Origin: Novosphingobium sp. PC22D
Lineage (GTDB): Bacteria; Pseudomonadota; Alphaproteobacteria; Sphingomonadales; Sphingomonadaceae
Direction of reading: 5' to 3'
NCBI RefSeq assembly: GCF_002556635.1
Contig: NZ_MWMO01000005.1
Coordinates: 186,001-250,000, forward strand
Length of the DNA stretch: 64,000 nt
Positions 1 to 9,305 of this stretch are shown one piece after another (positions within the stretch are counted from its first letter, which is position 1; each line of letters begins with the position of its first letter). A model generated the notes under the pieces. The model was given only the letters and a program-made list of their open reading frames with translations. It was not told where the DNA came from and did no database searches. The translations under genes and the position numbers were made by a program.

Positions 1-1250
1 GGCATCACCTCGCCGGCGATCAGCGAGGGGTCCTTCCAGATCGGCACGCCGTCCTTGCGCCAGTAGATCGAGAAGCCCCAGCGCGGCAGGCTCTCGCCCG
101 GATACCACTTGCCCTGTCCGTGGTGGAGCAGCGAGCCCGGTGCGAACTTCTCGCGCAGCAGGCGGATCAGCCGATCGGCGTAGACCGCCTTGGTCGGGCC
201 GACGGCGGCACCGTTCCATTCGGGTGCCTCGAAATCGTTGTCCGCGATGAAGGTCGGCTCGCCGCCCATCGTCAGGTTGACGCCGCCGGTGACGAGATCG
301 GCGTCGACCTTGTCGCCGAGGTCGAGCAGCGCCCGCCAGCGCTCCTCGGTGAAGGGCTTGGTGATGCGCACCGCCTCGGCGATGCGGCTCACGTTCATCT
401 CGAAATGGAAATCGACCTCGGCGGGCTCCGCCATCCCCTCGATCGGCGTCGCCGAGCGATAGTGCGGCGTCGCGCAAAGCGGAATGTGCCCCTCGCCCGC
501 GAACATGCCCGAGGTGGCGTCGAGCGCGATCCAGCCGGCGCCCGGCACGTAGGCCTCCGCCCAGGCGTGAAGGTCCGTGACGTCCTCCAGCACGCCCTGC
601 GGGCCTTCCTTGGGAATCACGTCGGCGACGAGCTGGATCGAATAGCCCGAGACGAAGCGCGCGGCGAAGCCCAGCCGGCGCAGCAGTTGCACCAGCAGCC
701 ACGCCGAATCGCGGCACGACCCGATCCCCGCGTTCAGCGTCTCCTCCGGAGTCATCACCCCGGGCTCCATGCGGATCACGTAGTTGATCCGCTCCTGCAG
801 CTTGCGGTTGATCTCGACCAGGAAATCGACCGTGCGCCCCTCGTAGCCCGCGTGGCTGGCCACCAGTTCCTCGAACAGCGGCCCCTGATCCTCGGTCTCG
901 AAGTAGGCGGCGAGATCCGCCTTCATCGCCTCGGCGTAAGTGAAGGGATATTCCTCCGCTTCGGGCTCCACGAAGAAATCGAACGGATTGATGACCGCGA
1001 GTTCGGCGAGGAGGTCGATCTCGATCGAGAAGTGATCGACCGGCTCGGGGAAAACGACCCGTGCCAGCCAGTTGCCGTGCGGGTCCTGCTGCCAGTTGAT
1101 GAAGTGCTCGGCGGGACTGATCTTGAGCGAATAGTTGGGCACCGCGGTGCGGCTGTGGGGCGCCGGCCGCAGGCGAATCACCTGTGGACCGAGGCGGATG
1201 CGCCGCGAATAGCGATAGCGCGTGAAATGGTGCAAAGCGGCCTTGATCAT
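1..1250 (-). CDS. Transglutaminase-like / DUF2126 protein (N-terminal part, cut by window edge)
   Basis: Reading leftward from ATG at 1250, the frame stays open to the window edge, giving about 416 residues. The start reads [20 protein letters not shown], typical of the N-terminal beta domain of bacterial transglutaminase-like proteins. The papain-like core follows, with the nucleophile in GSCRDSAW and the His in [10 protein letters not shown], then an Asp in LDATSG. Near the window edge the protein enters a second domain (TMGGEPTFI), which in known relatives is DUF2126. Full-length relatives are around 1,100 residues, so more than half lies outside the window. Members are predicted cysteine peptidases or amidases with no settled substrate and are often encoded with alpha-E/circularly permuted ATP-grasp proteins. 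No good ribosome-binding site was seen; the start was chosen from the family N-terminus. Confidence 0.85.
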   Translation of the reverse strand, partial: MIKAALHHFTRYRYSRRIRLGPQVIRLRPAPHSRTAVPNYSLKISPAEHFINWQQDPHGNWLARVVFPEPVDHFSIEIDLLAELAVINPFDFFVEPEAEEYPFTYAEAMKADLAAYFETEDQGPLFEELVASHAGYEGRTVDFLVEINRKLQERINYVIRMEPGVMTPEETLNAGIGSCRDSAWLLVQLLRRLGFAARFVSGYSIQLVADVIPKEGPQGVLEDVTDLHAWAEAYVPGAGWIALDATSGMFAGEGHIPLCATPHYRSATPIEGMAEPAEVDFHFEMNVSRIAEAVRITKPFTEERWRALLDLGDKVDADLVTGGVNLTMGGEPTFIADNDFEAPEWNGAAVGPTKAVYADRLIRLLREKFAPGSLLHHGQGKWYPGESLPRWGFSIYWRKDGVPIWKDPSLIAGEVM

Positions 1251-1379
1251 CGCGCGGACATTGCGCCAAACAATGCTGCGCTGCAACGTTCTTGACGCTG
1301 CCGCGACCAGCCCGGCGCGGATTTTGGCCTGAGCGCCGGAATTGCCTAGGGAGGCGGCTTCGCACGCGAACCAGACGAT

Positions 1380-3557
1380 ATGAGGACCATGCTCGACAAC
1401 ACCGACATGCCGGAGCCTGACCAGGAGAGCGAGACCGTAGATCTCGCCGACAGCCCAGCGCGGTACACCAATCGCGAGTTGAGCTGGCTTGCCTTCAACG
1501 AACGGGTTCTCGCCGAGGCGGCCAATCCGAACTATCCCCTGCTCGAAAGGCTGCGTTTCCTCTCGATCTCGGGCAGCAACCTCGACGAGTTCCTGATGGT
1601 CCGCGTCGCCGGCCTTGCCGGACAAGTGCGGCGCAAGATCGAGGAAACCTCGATCGACGGGCTCACGCCCTCGCAGCAGGTCACCGCGATCCACGAAAAG
1701 GTGCTCGAACTCGAGGCGATCCAGCAGAAGAGCTGGCTGGAACTCAAGGCGCAGCTCGGCGAGGCGGGAATCCGCGTCATCGGCGACGAGCGGCTCAATC
1801 ACGCGAGCGAGCGCTGGCTCAAGGACTATTTCCTCGAGCACATCATGCCGGTGATCACACCGCAGGCGATCGACCCCGCGCACCCCTTCCCGTTCGTCGC
1901 CAATACCGGCATCGGCGTGCTGTTCTCGCTCACCCGCACGGTCGACGAAGCGCCGGTCAAGGAGATGGTGCTGATCCCGCAGGCACTGCCGCGCTTCGTG
2001 CGCGTGCCGGGCGATGAGGCGGTCTACATCTCGATCGAGGACCTCATCTGCCGCCACGCCGACCAGCTCTTCCCGGGCTTTCGCGTCAACGGCCACGGCG
2101 TGTTCCGCGTGCTGCGCGATTCGGACATCGAGATCGAGGAGGATGCCGAGGATCTCGTCCGCTATTTCCGCACCGCGATCCAGCGGCGGCGGCGCGGCCT
2201 CGTCATCGTGCTGCAATTGCAGGGCAAGTTCGACCCGGCCGCCGAGGACCTGCTGCGCAGCCAGCTCGGACTCGACCGCTCGCTCGTCATCAAGACGGGC
2301 GGCCTGATCGGCATCACCGGCCTTTCGGCGATCTGCGAGGAGGATCGGCCCGAACTCAAGTTCGAGCCCTATTCGCCGCGCTATCCCGAACGCGTGCTCG
2401 AGCACGACGGCGACATCTTCGCCGCGGTGCGCGAGAAGGACATGGTCGTCCACCATCCCTACGAGACCTTCGAGGTCGTGATCGACTTCCTGCGCCAGGC
2501 CGCGCAGGACCCGGACGTCGTCGCGATCAAGCAGACGCTCTACCGCGCCGGCAAGCAGTCGGCGGTGATCTCGGCGCTGATCGCAGCGGCCGAGGCGGGC
2601 AAGTCGGTCACCGCGGTGGTCGAACTCAAGGCCCGTTTCGACGAGGAGCAAAACCTGCTGTGGGCGGGTCAGCTCGAACGCGCCGGCGTCCAGGTGATCT
2701 ACGGCTTCGTCGACTGGAAGACGCATGCCAAGGTTTCGATGGTCGTGCGCCGCGAGGGCGAGGGCTATCGCACCTACTGCCACTTCGGCACCGGCAACTA
2801 CCACCCGGTGACCGCGCGCATCTACACCGACCTCAGCTATTTCACCGCGGACCCCAAACTCGGCCGTGACGCCGGGCGGCTGTTCAACTTCATCACCGGC
2901 TACGTCGAGCCCAAGCGCACCGAGATGCTCTCAATCTCGCCGATCGGCCTGCGCTCCACGCTCTACGAGGCGATCGAGGCGGAAATCGCGCACGCGGAGA
3001 AGGGCAAGCCGGCGGCGATCTGGGCGAAGATGAACTCGCTGACCGACCCCGATCTGATCGACAAGCTCTACGAAGCCGGCCAGGCAGGCGTCGAAATCGT
3101 GCTGGTGGTGCGCGGCATCTGTTGCCTCAAGAGCGGGATTCCGGGCTTTTCCGAGAACATCATGGTCAAGTCGGTGATCGGCCGCTTTCTCGAGCACAGC
3201 CGCATCTGGGCCTTCGCCAACGGCGCCGAGATGCCCAATCGCCGCGCCAAGGTCTACATCACCTCGGCCGACGGCATGAGCCGCAACCTCGACCGCCGGG
3301 TCGAGCTGCTCGTGCCGATGCGCAACAAGACGGTGCACGACCAGGTCCTTTCGCAAGTCATGCTCGCCAACCTGCTCGACACCGAGCAGTCGTGGATTCT
3401 CGAACCGGACGGGACCTACGAACGCGTCGCCGACGAAGGCAATCCGTTCAACTGCCACCGCTATTTCATGACCAATCCGTCGCTCTCGGGACGCGGCGCC
3501 TCACTCGCCAGTGGAAGAAAGGTGCCCAAGCTCTCGCTCCGCAGGGGCAACATCTGA
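1380..3557 (+). CDS. ppk: Polyphosphate kinase 1
   Basis: A 725-residue protein of normal PPK1 length. It makes polyphosphate reversibly from the gamma phosphate of ATP. The N-terminal domain carries [16 protein letters not shown] (about residues 29-44) and the conserved ISGSNLDEF segment. The two histidines of the phospholipase-D-like catalytic core are visible: His449 in DWKTHAK and His606 in RFLEHSR, with CHFGTGNYH between. A second in-frame ATG lies three codons downstream of 1380, so the exact start is uncertain by a few residues. ppx follows after 39 bases, so the pair is probably co-transcribed and sets the polyphosphate pool. No PhoB-box-like sequence was found in the 129 bases upstream, unlike several other phosphate genes in this window. 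Confidence 0.97.
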   Translation: MRTMLDNTDMPEPDQESETVDLADSPARYTNRELSWLAFNERVLAEAANPNYPLLERLRFLSISGSNLDEFLMVRVAGLAGQVRRKIEETSIDGLTPSQQVTAIHEKVLELEAIQQKSWLELKAQLGEAGIRVIGDERLNHASERWLKDYFLEHIMPVITPQAIDPAHPFPFVANTGIGVLFSLTRTVDEAPVKEMVLIPQALPRFVRVPGDEAVYISIEDLICRHADQLFPGFRVNGHGVFRVLRDSDIEIEEDAEDLVRYFRTAIQRRRRGLVIVLQLQGKFDPAAEDLLRSQLGLDRSLVIKTGGLIGITGLSAICEEDRPELKFEPYSPRYPERVLEHDGDIFAAVREKDMVVHHPYETFEVVIDFLRQAAQDPDVVAIKQTLYRAGKQSAVISALIAAAEAGKSVTAVVELKARFDEEQNLLWAGQLERAGVQVIYGFVDWKTHAKVSMVVRREGEGYRTYCHFGTGNYHPVTARIYTDLSYFTADPKLGRDAGRLFNFITGYVEPKRTEMLSISPIGLRSTLYEAIEAEIAHAEKGKPAAIWAKMNSLTDPDLIDKLYEAGQAGVEIVLVVRGICCLKSGIPGFSENIMVKSVIGRFLEHSRIWAFANGAEMPNRRAKVYITSADGMSRNLDRRVELLVPMRNKTVHDQVLSQVMLANLLDTEQSWILEPDGTYERVADEGNPFNCHRYFMTNPSLSGRGASLASGRKVPKLSLRRGNI

Positions 3558-3596
3558 CATAGCCGGCCCTGGGAACCGGGACGCGGCGGAAGCGCT

Positions 3597-5084
3597 ATGA
3601 GCGACATGGACGGCACAAGCCACTTCGAGAGCCAGAGTGCCGAAAAGCGCGCGATCATCGACATCGGTTCGAACACCGTGCGCATGGTGATCTACAACGG
3701 TCCGCCGCGCGCGCCGATCGTGGTGCTCAACGAGAAGGTCAACGCGCGGCTCGGCAAGGAACTGGGCCAGACCGGCGAGCTTTCGGAAAAGGCGATGAAC
3801 GCGGCGCTGGCCGCGCTGCGCCGCTTTGCGGCGATGATCGCGCTGTCTGGCGTGGCGCAGGTCGAGTGCGTGGCGACGGCGGCGACTCGCGACGCGCGCA
3901 ACGGCGCCGAATTCCTCGCCGAGGTGCGTGCGCTCGGGCTCGAGCCGCGCTTGCTTTCGGGCGAGGACGAAGCCGCGGCGAGCGCGACCGGCGTGATCGC
4001 CGCCTTCCCTGGCGCCAAGGGCACCGTCGGCGATCTCGGCGGGGGCAGCCTCGAACTCGTGGCCATCGACGACCAGGGCTGCAAGGGCGGCATCACCCTG
4101 CCCTACGGCACGCTGCGCCTGCCCGACTTGCGCGCGGACGGAGCCCAGGCCTTTGCCCAGACCGTCCGCCACGGGCTGACGAAAGCCGGCTGGACCATGG
4201 GCAAGGGGCAGCCGCTCTACATCGTCGGCGGGTCGTGGCGCGCGGTCGCGCTGCAGGCGATGCGCACGATCGAGTGGCCGCTCGACGATCCCCACGACTT
4301 CGAACTGCGGGCTGGAGATATCCTGCGCATGTGCCGCCAGTTCGAGAAGGGCAAGATCACCGATCCCGATCCGCGCATCTCCTCCTCGCGGCTCGCGACG
4401 CTGCCCGATGCGGCGGCCCTGCTCGCCGAGCTGGTCGAGCGAATCGCGCCGTCCAAGGTCGTGTTCTCGTCATGGGGCCTGCGCGAAGGCCTGCTCTATG
4501 CCCAGCTCGACGCATCGACCCAGGCGCGCGATCCGATGCTCGACGGCGTTGCCGATTTCGCGCGGCGCCTGCTGGTCGCACCCGAGCAAGCGCGCAAGGT
4601 CGCCGAGTGGACCGCTCCGGTCTTCGCCATAGAGGGCGAGGAGAAGCTGCACTTCGCCTCGACGATGCTGGCGCTCGCGGCGATGCGGACCGAGCCGAAC
4701 ATGCGCACCGAGCAGGCAATGGGCTGGGCGCTGCGCAAGCGCTGGGTCGGGCTCGACGTGCGCGGCCGGGCGATGATGGCGATGACCGTGCTCGCGAACT
4801 CGGGCACCACCGCGATCCCGGCCGAGTTCGAGCGCCTCGCGCCGCGCGAGGACCTTCATGCCGCGATCGGCTGGGGCCTCGCCCTGCGCGTGTGCCGCCG
4901 CCTTACCGCATGCGCCGACGAGGCTCTGTCGCAAACCAGCCTGCGCCGCGAAGGCGGACGGCTGGTGGTGACGCTCGAAGAGCCGATGCAGGCGCTCTTC
5001 GCCAACTCGATGGCCAAGGACATGCGCAAGCTGGCCGAATGGCTCGGGCTCGAATGGGACCTGAAGATCGCCGCCGCAGCTTAG
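3597..5084 (+). CDS. ppx: Exopolyphosphatase / Ppx-GppA phosphatase
   Basis: A 495-residue member of the ASKHA-fold Ppx/GppA family, which releases phosphate from polyphosphate or hydrolyses pppGpp. The first phosphate-binding motif (AIIDIGSNTVRMVIY) and the second glycine-rich loop (GDLGGGSLELVAI) are intact. The remainder resembles the C-terminal extension of the longer Ppx proteins. It sits directly behind ppk, the standard arrangement for controlling polyphosphate. The family cannot be split reliably into Ppx and GppA from sequence alone, but the ppk linkage favours Ppx. The gene ends 7 bases from the stop codon of the convergent virB11 gene. Confidence 0.93.
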   Translation: MSDMDGTSHFESQSAEKRAIIDIGSNTVRMVIYNGPPRAPIVVLNEKVNARLGKELGQTGELSEKAMNAALAALRRFAAMIALSGVAQVECVATAATRDARNGAEFLAEVRALGLEPRLLSGEDEAAASATGVIAAFPGAKGTVGDLGGGSLELVAIDDQGCKGGITLPYGTLRLPDLRADGAQAFAQTVRHGLTKAGWTMGKGQPLYIVGGSWRAVALQAMRTIEWPLDDPHDFELRAGDILRMCRQFEKGKITDPDPRISSSRLATLPDAAALLAELVERIAPSKVVFSSWGLREGLLYAQLDASTQARDPMLDGVADFARRLLVAPEQARKVAEWTAPVFAIEGEEKLHFASTMLALAAMRTEPNMRTEQAMGWALRKRWVGLDVRGRAMMAMTVLANSGTTAIPAEFERLAPREDLHAAIGWGLALRVCRRLTACADEALSQTSLRREGGRLVVTLEEPMQALFANSMAKDMRKLAEWLGLEWDLKIAAAA

Positions 5085-5091
5085 CAGGCGC

Positions 5092-6132
5092 TCACACCAG
5101 CGTCTTGCTCTCCGCGATCTGCGAGATGCCGCGCTTGCCTTCGACCCGGTCGAGCTGGACGACGATATCGATCACCGATGCCGCGTATTCGAGCGTTTCG
5201 GCGCGGGTCAGGCCGATACCCGTCTGCATGCTCATCAGCGCGATCTGCTCGAGCGCGCCGCGCGGGCTGTTCGCGTGGACGGTGGAGAACGAGCCGGGGT
5301 GACCGGTGTTGATCGCGCGCAGAAAGCTCACCGTCTCGCCGCCGCGCAGTTCGCCGAGCACGATGCGGTCGGGGCGCAGGCGCAGCGCCGCCTGGAGCAG
5401 GTCGTTCGCCGAGACCTTGGCCTCGCCGAGTTCGCCCTTCACCGCGATCAGGCCGACGCCGTTCTCGCCCGGCAGGCGCAGTTCGGCGGTGTCCTCGACA
5501 AGGACGACGCGCTCGTGCCCCGGAATCTCGCCGAGCATCGCGTTGAGGAAGGTGGTCTTGCCGGTCGAGGTGCCGCCCGAGATCAGGATCGTGCGGCGGC
5601 GGCGGATCGCCTCGCGCAAGTGCGCGATCGGCTCGGCCATCGGATCGGGCATCGGCGGTTCGTCGCGGATCACGATCGGCCCACGATCATAGGCGTCGAG
5701 CGGCAGTTCGAGCAGCCGGTGACGGCGGATCGCCATGGCCCAGTTGGCGCGCGTCGCGGGCGGCCCGATGAGCTGGATGCGCGCGCCCGAACGATCGTGC
5801 GCGTCGGGCAGCGTCGCCGCGAGCAGCGGGTGTTCGCGGTTGATGCCCTGGTGACTGATCCGCGCGACCTGCTCGGCGAGGCGCTGGAGAAGCTGGTTGT
5901 CCACTTGCGGCAGCGCCACGCGCTGCATCCCGGGATGCGACGCGTCCTCGATCCACACCTCGCCGGGACGATTGACCAGTATCTCGGTCACCGTCTCGCG
6001 CTCGAGCCAAGGCCGCAGCGGCGCGAGGTAGGCGTCGAGATAGACGCTGCGCGCGAGCGGCACGGTGCCGGGAGCATCGCTGGTCACGGACGACGCCGCG
6101 CCGGGCTGGATCGGATGGACGTCGGCTGCCAC
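5092..6132 (-). CDS. virB11: VirB11-like type IV secretion ATPase
   Basis: Hexameric cytoplasmic traffic ATPase of a type IV secretion system. The Walker A motif GGTSTGKTT lies near residues 186-194 (Lys about 192), followed by the VEDTAEL and LRPDRIVLGELRGGE segments typical of VirB11. The C-terminal GHPGSFSTVHANS segment is also characteristic. The open frame extends upstream to 6294 with an arginine-rich, non-homologous leader inside virB10. I place the start at GTG 6132, four bases after the virB10 stop, giving 346 residues and translational coupling. It is the last gene of the minus-strand virB operon and converges with ppx. VirB11 energises pilus biogenesis or substrate transfer together with VirB4; no VirD4 coupling ATPase is present nearby. 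Confidence 0.92.
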   Translation of the reverse strand: MAADVHPIQPGAASSVTSDAPGTVPLARSVYLDAYLAPLRPWLERETVTEILVNRPGEVWIEDASHPGMQRVALPQVDNQLLQRLAEQVARISHQGINREHPLLAATLPDAHDRSGARIQLIGPPATRANWAMAIRRHRLLELPLDAYDRGPIVIRDEPPMPDPMAEPIAHLREAIRRRRTILISGGTSTGKTTFLNAMLGEIPGHERVVLVEDTAELRLPGENGVGLIAVKGELGEAKVSANDLLQAALRLRPDRIVLGELRGGETVSFLRAINTGHPGSFSTVHANSPRGALEQIALMSMQTGIGLTRAETLEYAASVIDIVVQLDRVEGKRGISQIAESKTLV

Positions 6133-6136
6133 GCGA

Positions 6137-7228
6137 TCACAGGACCTGCGAGAAATCGAGGTCCTTGGCGGTGAACACGCGGATCGGCTCGCCCTGGCGG
6201 ACGCGGATCGTCGGGCCGAGCGTCGAGCCCTGCTGCACCGCCTGCGCCGCCGCCTGCCCGCCGCCACCGATGACGACGCTGGCATTACCCGCAAGCGTGG
6301 TCAGGCCACCGACCACCGAGAGCAGCATCGCCGAGCCGAAGCGTTCGAAGAAATGGCTGTCGACCTTGCCGGCAAGGCCGGTCTCGCCACCGAAACCGAT
6401 CGCCGGCGAGCCGATGTTGACCGACACGCCGTCGGGACGGATCAGGCGCGTCCACACCACGTAGGCGCGCTTCTGGCCCTGCTGGTTGCTGCTCTTGTAC
6501 TGGCCGATCAGCCGCGAGGAGCGCGGTATCAGCACGTTCTTGCCGTTGAAGCTGCGCACGTCGGTGCTGACGATGGCGCGCACGTAACCTGGCACGTCTG
6601 TGTCGATCGCGGTTTCCAGCACGGCGGGAATGAGCGTGCCCTGCGAAACGGTGGTCGCCGGATCGAACGAGCGCGCGGCCGAGGAAGCGGCCCCGCCGAC
6701 GCCGCCGATGCGCGAGGCGAAGTCGTCGTTGGCATTGCCCTTGGCGACACCGTCCGCCCCGGGGACGGCGGGCGCGGGGGCACCGGCAGGCGCGCCGCCC
6801 GCGTCGAACACGACCGTCGGGCTGGCGTGCGGATTGGACTGCGGGCCGATCGCGGTGTTGGGCGGCGCCGAGAGAACCGGCTGCGGCGCGGGCGCGGCGA
6901 GCGGACGCTGCTGCGGCTGCTGCACATTGGCTGCGGGGCTCGGCGCGGCCGCCGGAGCGACAGGCGCAGCGGCAGCCGGCACGGGCTGTGCCTGGTTTTC
7001 GACCGGTGCGTTGCGCGCGGCATCCATGCTCCACAGCGTCACCGCGCCGAGCGCGCCGACGATCAGCACGCCCGCGGCGAGGCCCATCCCGTCCGCCTTC
7101 TTGCGCTGGGTGACCTGCGGCAGGACCGAGCGCGTCGCGAGATCGATGACTTCGGCGGATTCTGTCTCGCGCGGATCGACGTCCTGCTCGGGCTTGCGAC
7201 GTTCGCGGAATGCTGCGTTGGGCGCCAT
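6137..7228 (-). CDS. virB10: VirB10/TrbI-like T4SS channel protein
   Basis: A 363-residue inner-to-outer-membrane-spanning component. A short cytoplasmic N-terminus is followed by one membrane segment (about residues 48-68), then a long Pro/Ala-rich periplasmic linker. The conserved TrbI/VirB10 beta-barrel domain comes last (for example TVSQGTLIPAVLET and RSSRLIGQYK). The layout matches canonical VirB10, which links ATPase energy to opening of the outer-membrane core complex. It lies 2 bases downstream of virB9 and 4 bases upstream of virB11. The family is well conserved and the identification is firm. Confidence 0.93.
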   Translation of the reverse strand: MAPNAAFRERRKPEQDVDPRETESAEVIDLATRSVLPQVTQRKKADGMGLAAGVLIVGALGAVTLWSMDAARNAPVENQAQPVPAAAAPVAPAAAPSPAANVQQPQQRPLAAPAPQPVLSAPPNTAIGPQSNPHASPTVVFDAGGAPAGAPAPAVPGADGVAKGNANDDFASRIGGVGGAASSAARSFDPATTVSQGTLIPAVLETAIDTDVPGYVRAIVSTDVRSFNGKNVLIPRSSRLIGQYKSSNQQGQKRAYVVWTRLIRPDGVSVNIGSPAIGFGGETGLAGKVDSHFFERFGSAMLLSVVGGLTTLAGNASVVIGGGGQAAAQAVQQGSTLGPTIRVRQGEPIRVFTAKDLDFSQVL

Positions 7229-7230
7229 GA

Positions 7231-8079
7231 TCAGTTCCCCTTCTCGAAGTTCGTGCCCGAAGCGGCGCGGGCCAGCGCGGTCCGGCCGTCCGATCCGCCG
7301 CGTGCCGCGGTGCCGGCCCGCGCCGAGGCCGACGCATCGGGTCGTACGTTCTCGAGCGTCGCCTGCGACTTGCCCGAGCGCAGCAGGATCGTGCGCGGCA
7401 CTTCGTCGATCACGATCGTCGTGCCGCGCACCGAATAGTTGACCGGGCCAAGCTCACCCTGCTCGTTCTGCACGAGGATCGCGGGCACTTCCTGCTTTTC
7501 GGCCCAGAGCAGATAGGTCGCGGTGCCGTCGTCATAGACGCGCGAGGGCTGGATACGCGCGTCGCCGGTACGCCGCCAGGCGAAGTTGAGCATCGCCGGA
7601 TCTGTTTCGTCGGCCGGAACGGTCCCCGCCGCCACCGCCTGCTCCTCGCCGGTCAGCGCGGCCATCATGCTCGGCGCGACCTGGTCGGCGGGCTGGGCCT
7701 TCTGCTCGGGATACGTGAAGCGCAGCATGTAGAGCGGCTTCGCCCGGGCGCTGGCGATGAGATCGAAGAAATAGATGTGGCGGTCGGTCACGACCGTCAT
7801 GTTCGTGCGCGCGCCCGCCTCGAGCGGCTTCACGAACAGCAGGTTGGCGCGCTTGTTGGGCGTGATCTGCCACTTGGCGGAATCGCCCACCGCGACGTTC
7901 TCGATCGATTCCGCGTCGTCGAAGGCGATCGTCGCCTGAACGCCGAGCTGGCCGTCGATGCGGACGACCTCGTCCTCCTTGTAGAGCCGCTCCACCAGGC
8001 GGTCGTCGGCATGGGCCTGCACGCCGAACGCTAGCGCGGCGCCCGCGAGCGCCATGGCGACAAGTCTGCCGCGATTCAT
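7231..8079 (-). CDS. virB9: VirB9/TrbG-like T4SS outer-membrane core protein
   Basis: A 282-residue secreted protein. It has a clear signal peptide (MNRGRLVAMALAGAALAFG, cleavage probably near AHADD). The periplasmic domain contains VVTDRHIYFFDL, a hallmark of VirB9/TrbG/CagX, and the C-terminal domain starts around NFAWRR. VirB9 normally forms the outer-membrane core ring with VirB7 and VirB10; no VirB7-like lipoprotein is evident in the operon. The start overlaps the virB6 stop by 4 bases. VirB8 usually sits between virB6 and virB9, and this overlap leaves no room for it. Confidence 0.92.
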   Translation of the reverse strand: MNRGRLVAMALAGAALAFGVQAHADDRLVERLYKEDEVVRIDGQLGVQATIAFDDAESIENVAVGDSAKWQITPNKRANLLFVKPLEAGARTNMTVVTDRHIYFFDLIASARAKPLYMLRFTYPEQKAQPADQVAPSMMAALTGEEQAVAAGTVPADETDPAMLNFAWRRTGDARIQPSRVYDDGTATYLLWAEKQEVPAILVQNEQGELGPVNYSVRGTTIVIDEVPRTILLRSGKSQATLENVRPDASASARAGTAARGGSDGRTALARAASGTNFEKGN

Positions 8080-9305
8080 CGTTTGATCTCCTTGGCCGGT
8101 CCGCGACCGGTATCGTTCGAGGCGCTGCGGAAGCGGCTGCCGATGCCGCGCGTGCGCGAGGCGCTGCGCGGCGCGAGCGGCTCGATACCGCCGCCGCTGA
8201 CCTGGGTGACGACGGTGCGGCGATCGCCCGAGCGCGACGCCCCCTCACCCGAACCCCCGGATGCAACGCCGCCGGGATTGGCCGCGACCGCAGGCGCGAT
8301 CGAGCGGCGCGAGCTTGCCGCGGCGCTCTGGCCGTTGGTCGTGGGCGAAATCTGGTTCGGCTGCGCCGCATAGTAGCTTGCCGCCGAGGCCGCCGCGTTG
8401 CTCTCGGAAGGCCGCTCGGAGCGCGCCAGCCCGAAGACCTGCCAGCCCGCGACCATCGTGCCGACGACCTTGAACACCATGACCATCAGCGCCAGGTGCA
8501 CCGCCGCGACGAGGAACAACGCCATCGCCGCGCGCCCGTCGATCTCGGTGAGATTCGAGGACAGCGCGCGGATGATCGGCACCAGCAGCTCGATCGTGAT
8601 GCCGCCGCCGAGCACAACGAACAGCGGGGTGAGCGCGGTCAGCACGACGCCGCGCAACCATCCCGCGGTCAATCCGCGCGTGCCGGAAAACAGCGCCATG
8701 ACGACGAAGATCGGCCCCAGCGCGAGCAGGACAGCAAGCGCGATGCGCGCGGTGAGCAGAATGCCGACGGTGCCGAGCAGCAGCATCAGCGCGCCCAGCC
8801 ACATCACGCTTTGCGGGCTGAACATGCCTTGCGCCGCGCCCGCCGCGCCGTTTGCCGCGCCGCCGCCATTGCTGGTCTCCTCGGCAACCTGCGTGATCGC
8901 GGCGAAGATGATGTCGATGCGGTCGGCGAAGATCTGCGTGGCCGACCCCCTGGTGCCCATCAGCACCGAAGCGATCCAGTCGGGCCCACCGAGCGCGAGG
9001 TTCCACATCACGCCCTGATAGGCGATCCAGCTCGTCGCGAAGACGAGAACGAAACCGAGCGTGAGCATCCGCGGGGTCAGCGCCGATATCCGCAGCGACG
9101 ACCGACCGGTGAGGAGCGAGATCGCGAAGAAGGCAATGTAGAGCGTCAGCAGAATCGTCAGCACGTATCCCATCGCGCCGCCCGAGGAGAACAGGCGCCC
9201 GAAAGCCGACGCGGTCATCTCGTTGGCGACGCAGTCGACGGCGCGCAGCGCGGGCGCGACGCCGCCCGATGCGGCTTCGACGAGCTGTTCGCAGGCCGCG
9301 CTCAT
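8076..9305 (-). CDS. virB6: VirB6/TrbL-like polytopic membrane protein
   Basis: A 409-residue polytopic inner-membrane protein with at least five hydrophobic segments between about residues 40 and 290. The central region contains ALAVLLALGPIFVVMALFSG, close to the conserved VirB6 core, followed by a segment with GWLRGVVLTAL. The last 120 residues are hydrophilic and Ser/Gly/Arg-rich. VirB6 forms the inner-membrane part of the secretion channel. It overlaps virB4 and virB9 by 4 bases at each end, indicating a tightly coupled operon. TrbL versus VirB6 cannot be separated with certainty here, but the neighbours follow the VirB order. Confidence 0.88.
   Translation of the reverse strand: MSAACEQLVEAASGGVAPALRAVDCVANEMTASAFGRLFSSGGAMGYVLTILLTLYIAFFAISLLTGRSSLRISALTPRMLTLGFVLVFATSWIAYQGVMWNLALGGPDWIASVLMGTRGSATQIFADRIDIIFAAITQVAEETSNGGGAANGAAGAAQGMFSPQSVMWLGALMLLLGTVGILLTARIALAVLLALGPIFVVMALFSGTRGLTAGWLRGVVLTALTPLFVVLGGGITIELLVPIIRALSSNLTEIDGRAAMALFLVAAVHLALMVMVFKVVGTMVAGWQVFGLARSERPSESNAAASAASYYAAQPNQISPTTNGQSAAASSRRSIAPAVAANPGGVASGGSGEGASRSGDRRTVVTQVSGGGIEPLAPRSASRTRGIGSRFRSASNDTGRGPAKEIKR

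Noticed and set aside
120..1295. A 391-residue plus-strand frame at the window start
   Set aside because: It is the complement of the transglutaminase-like gene, whose catalytic motifs and family N-terminus are clear on the minus strand.
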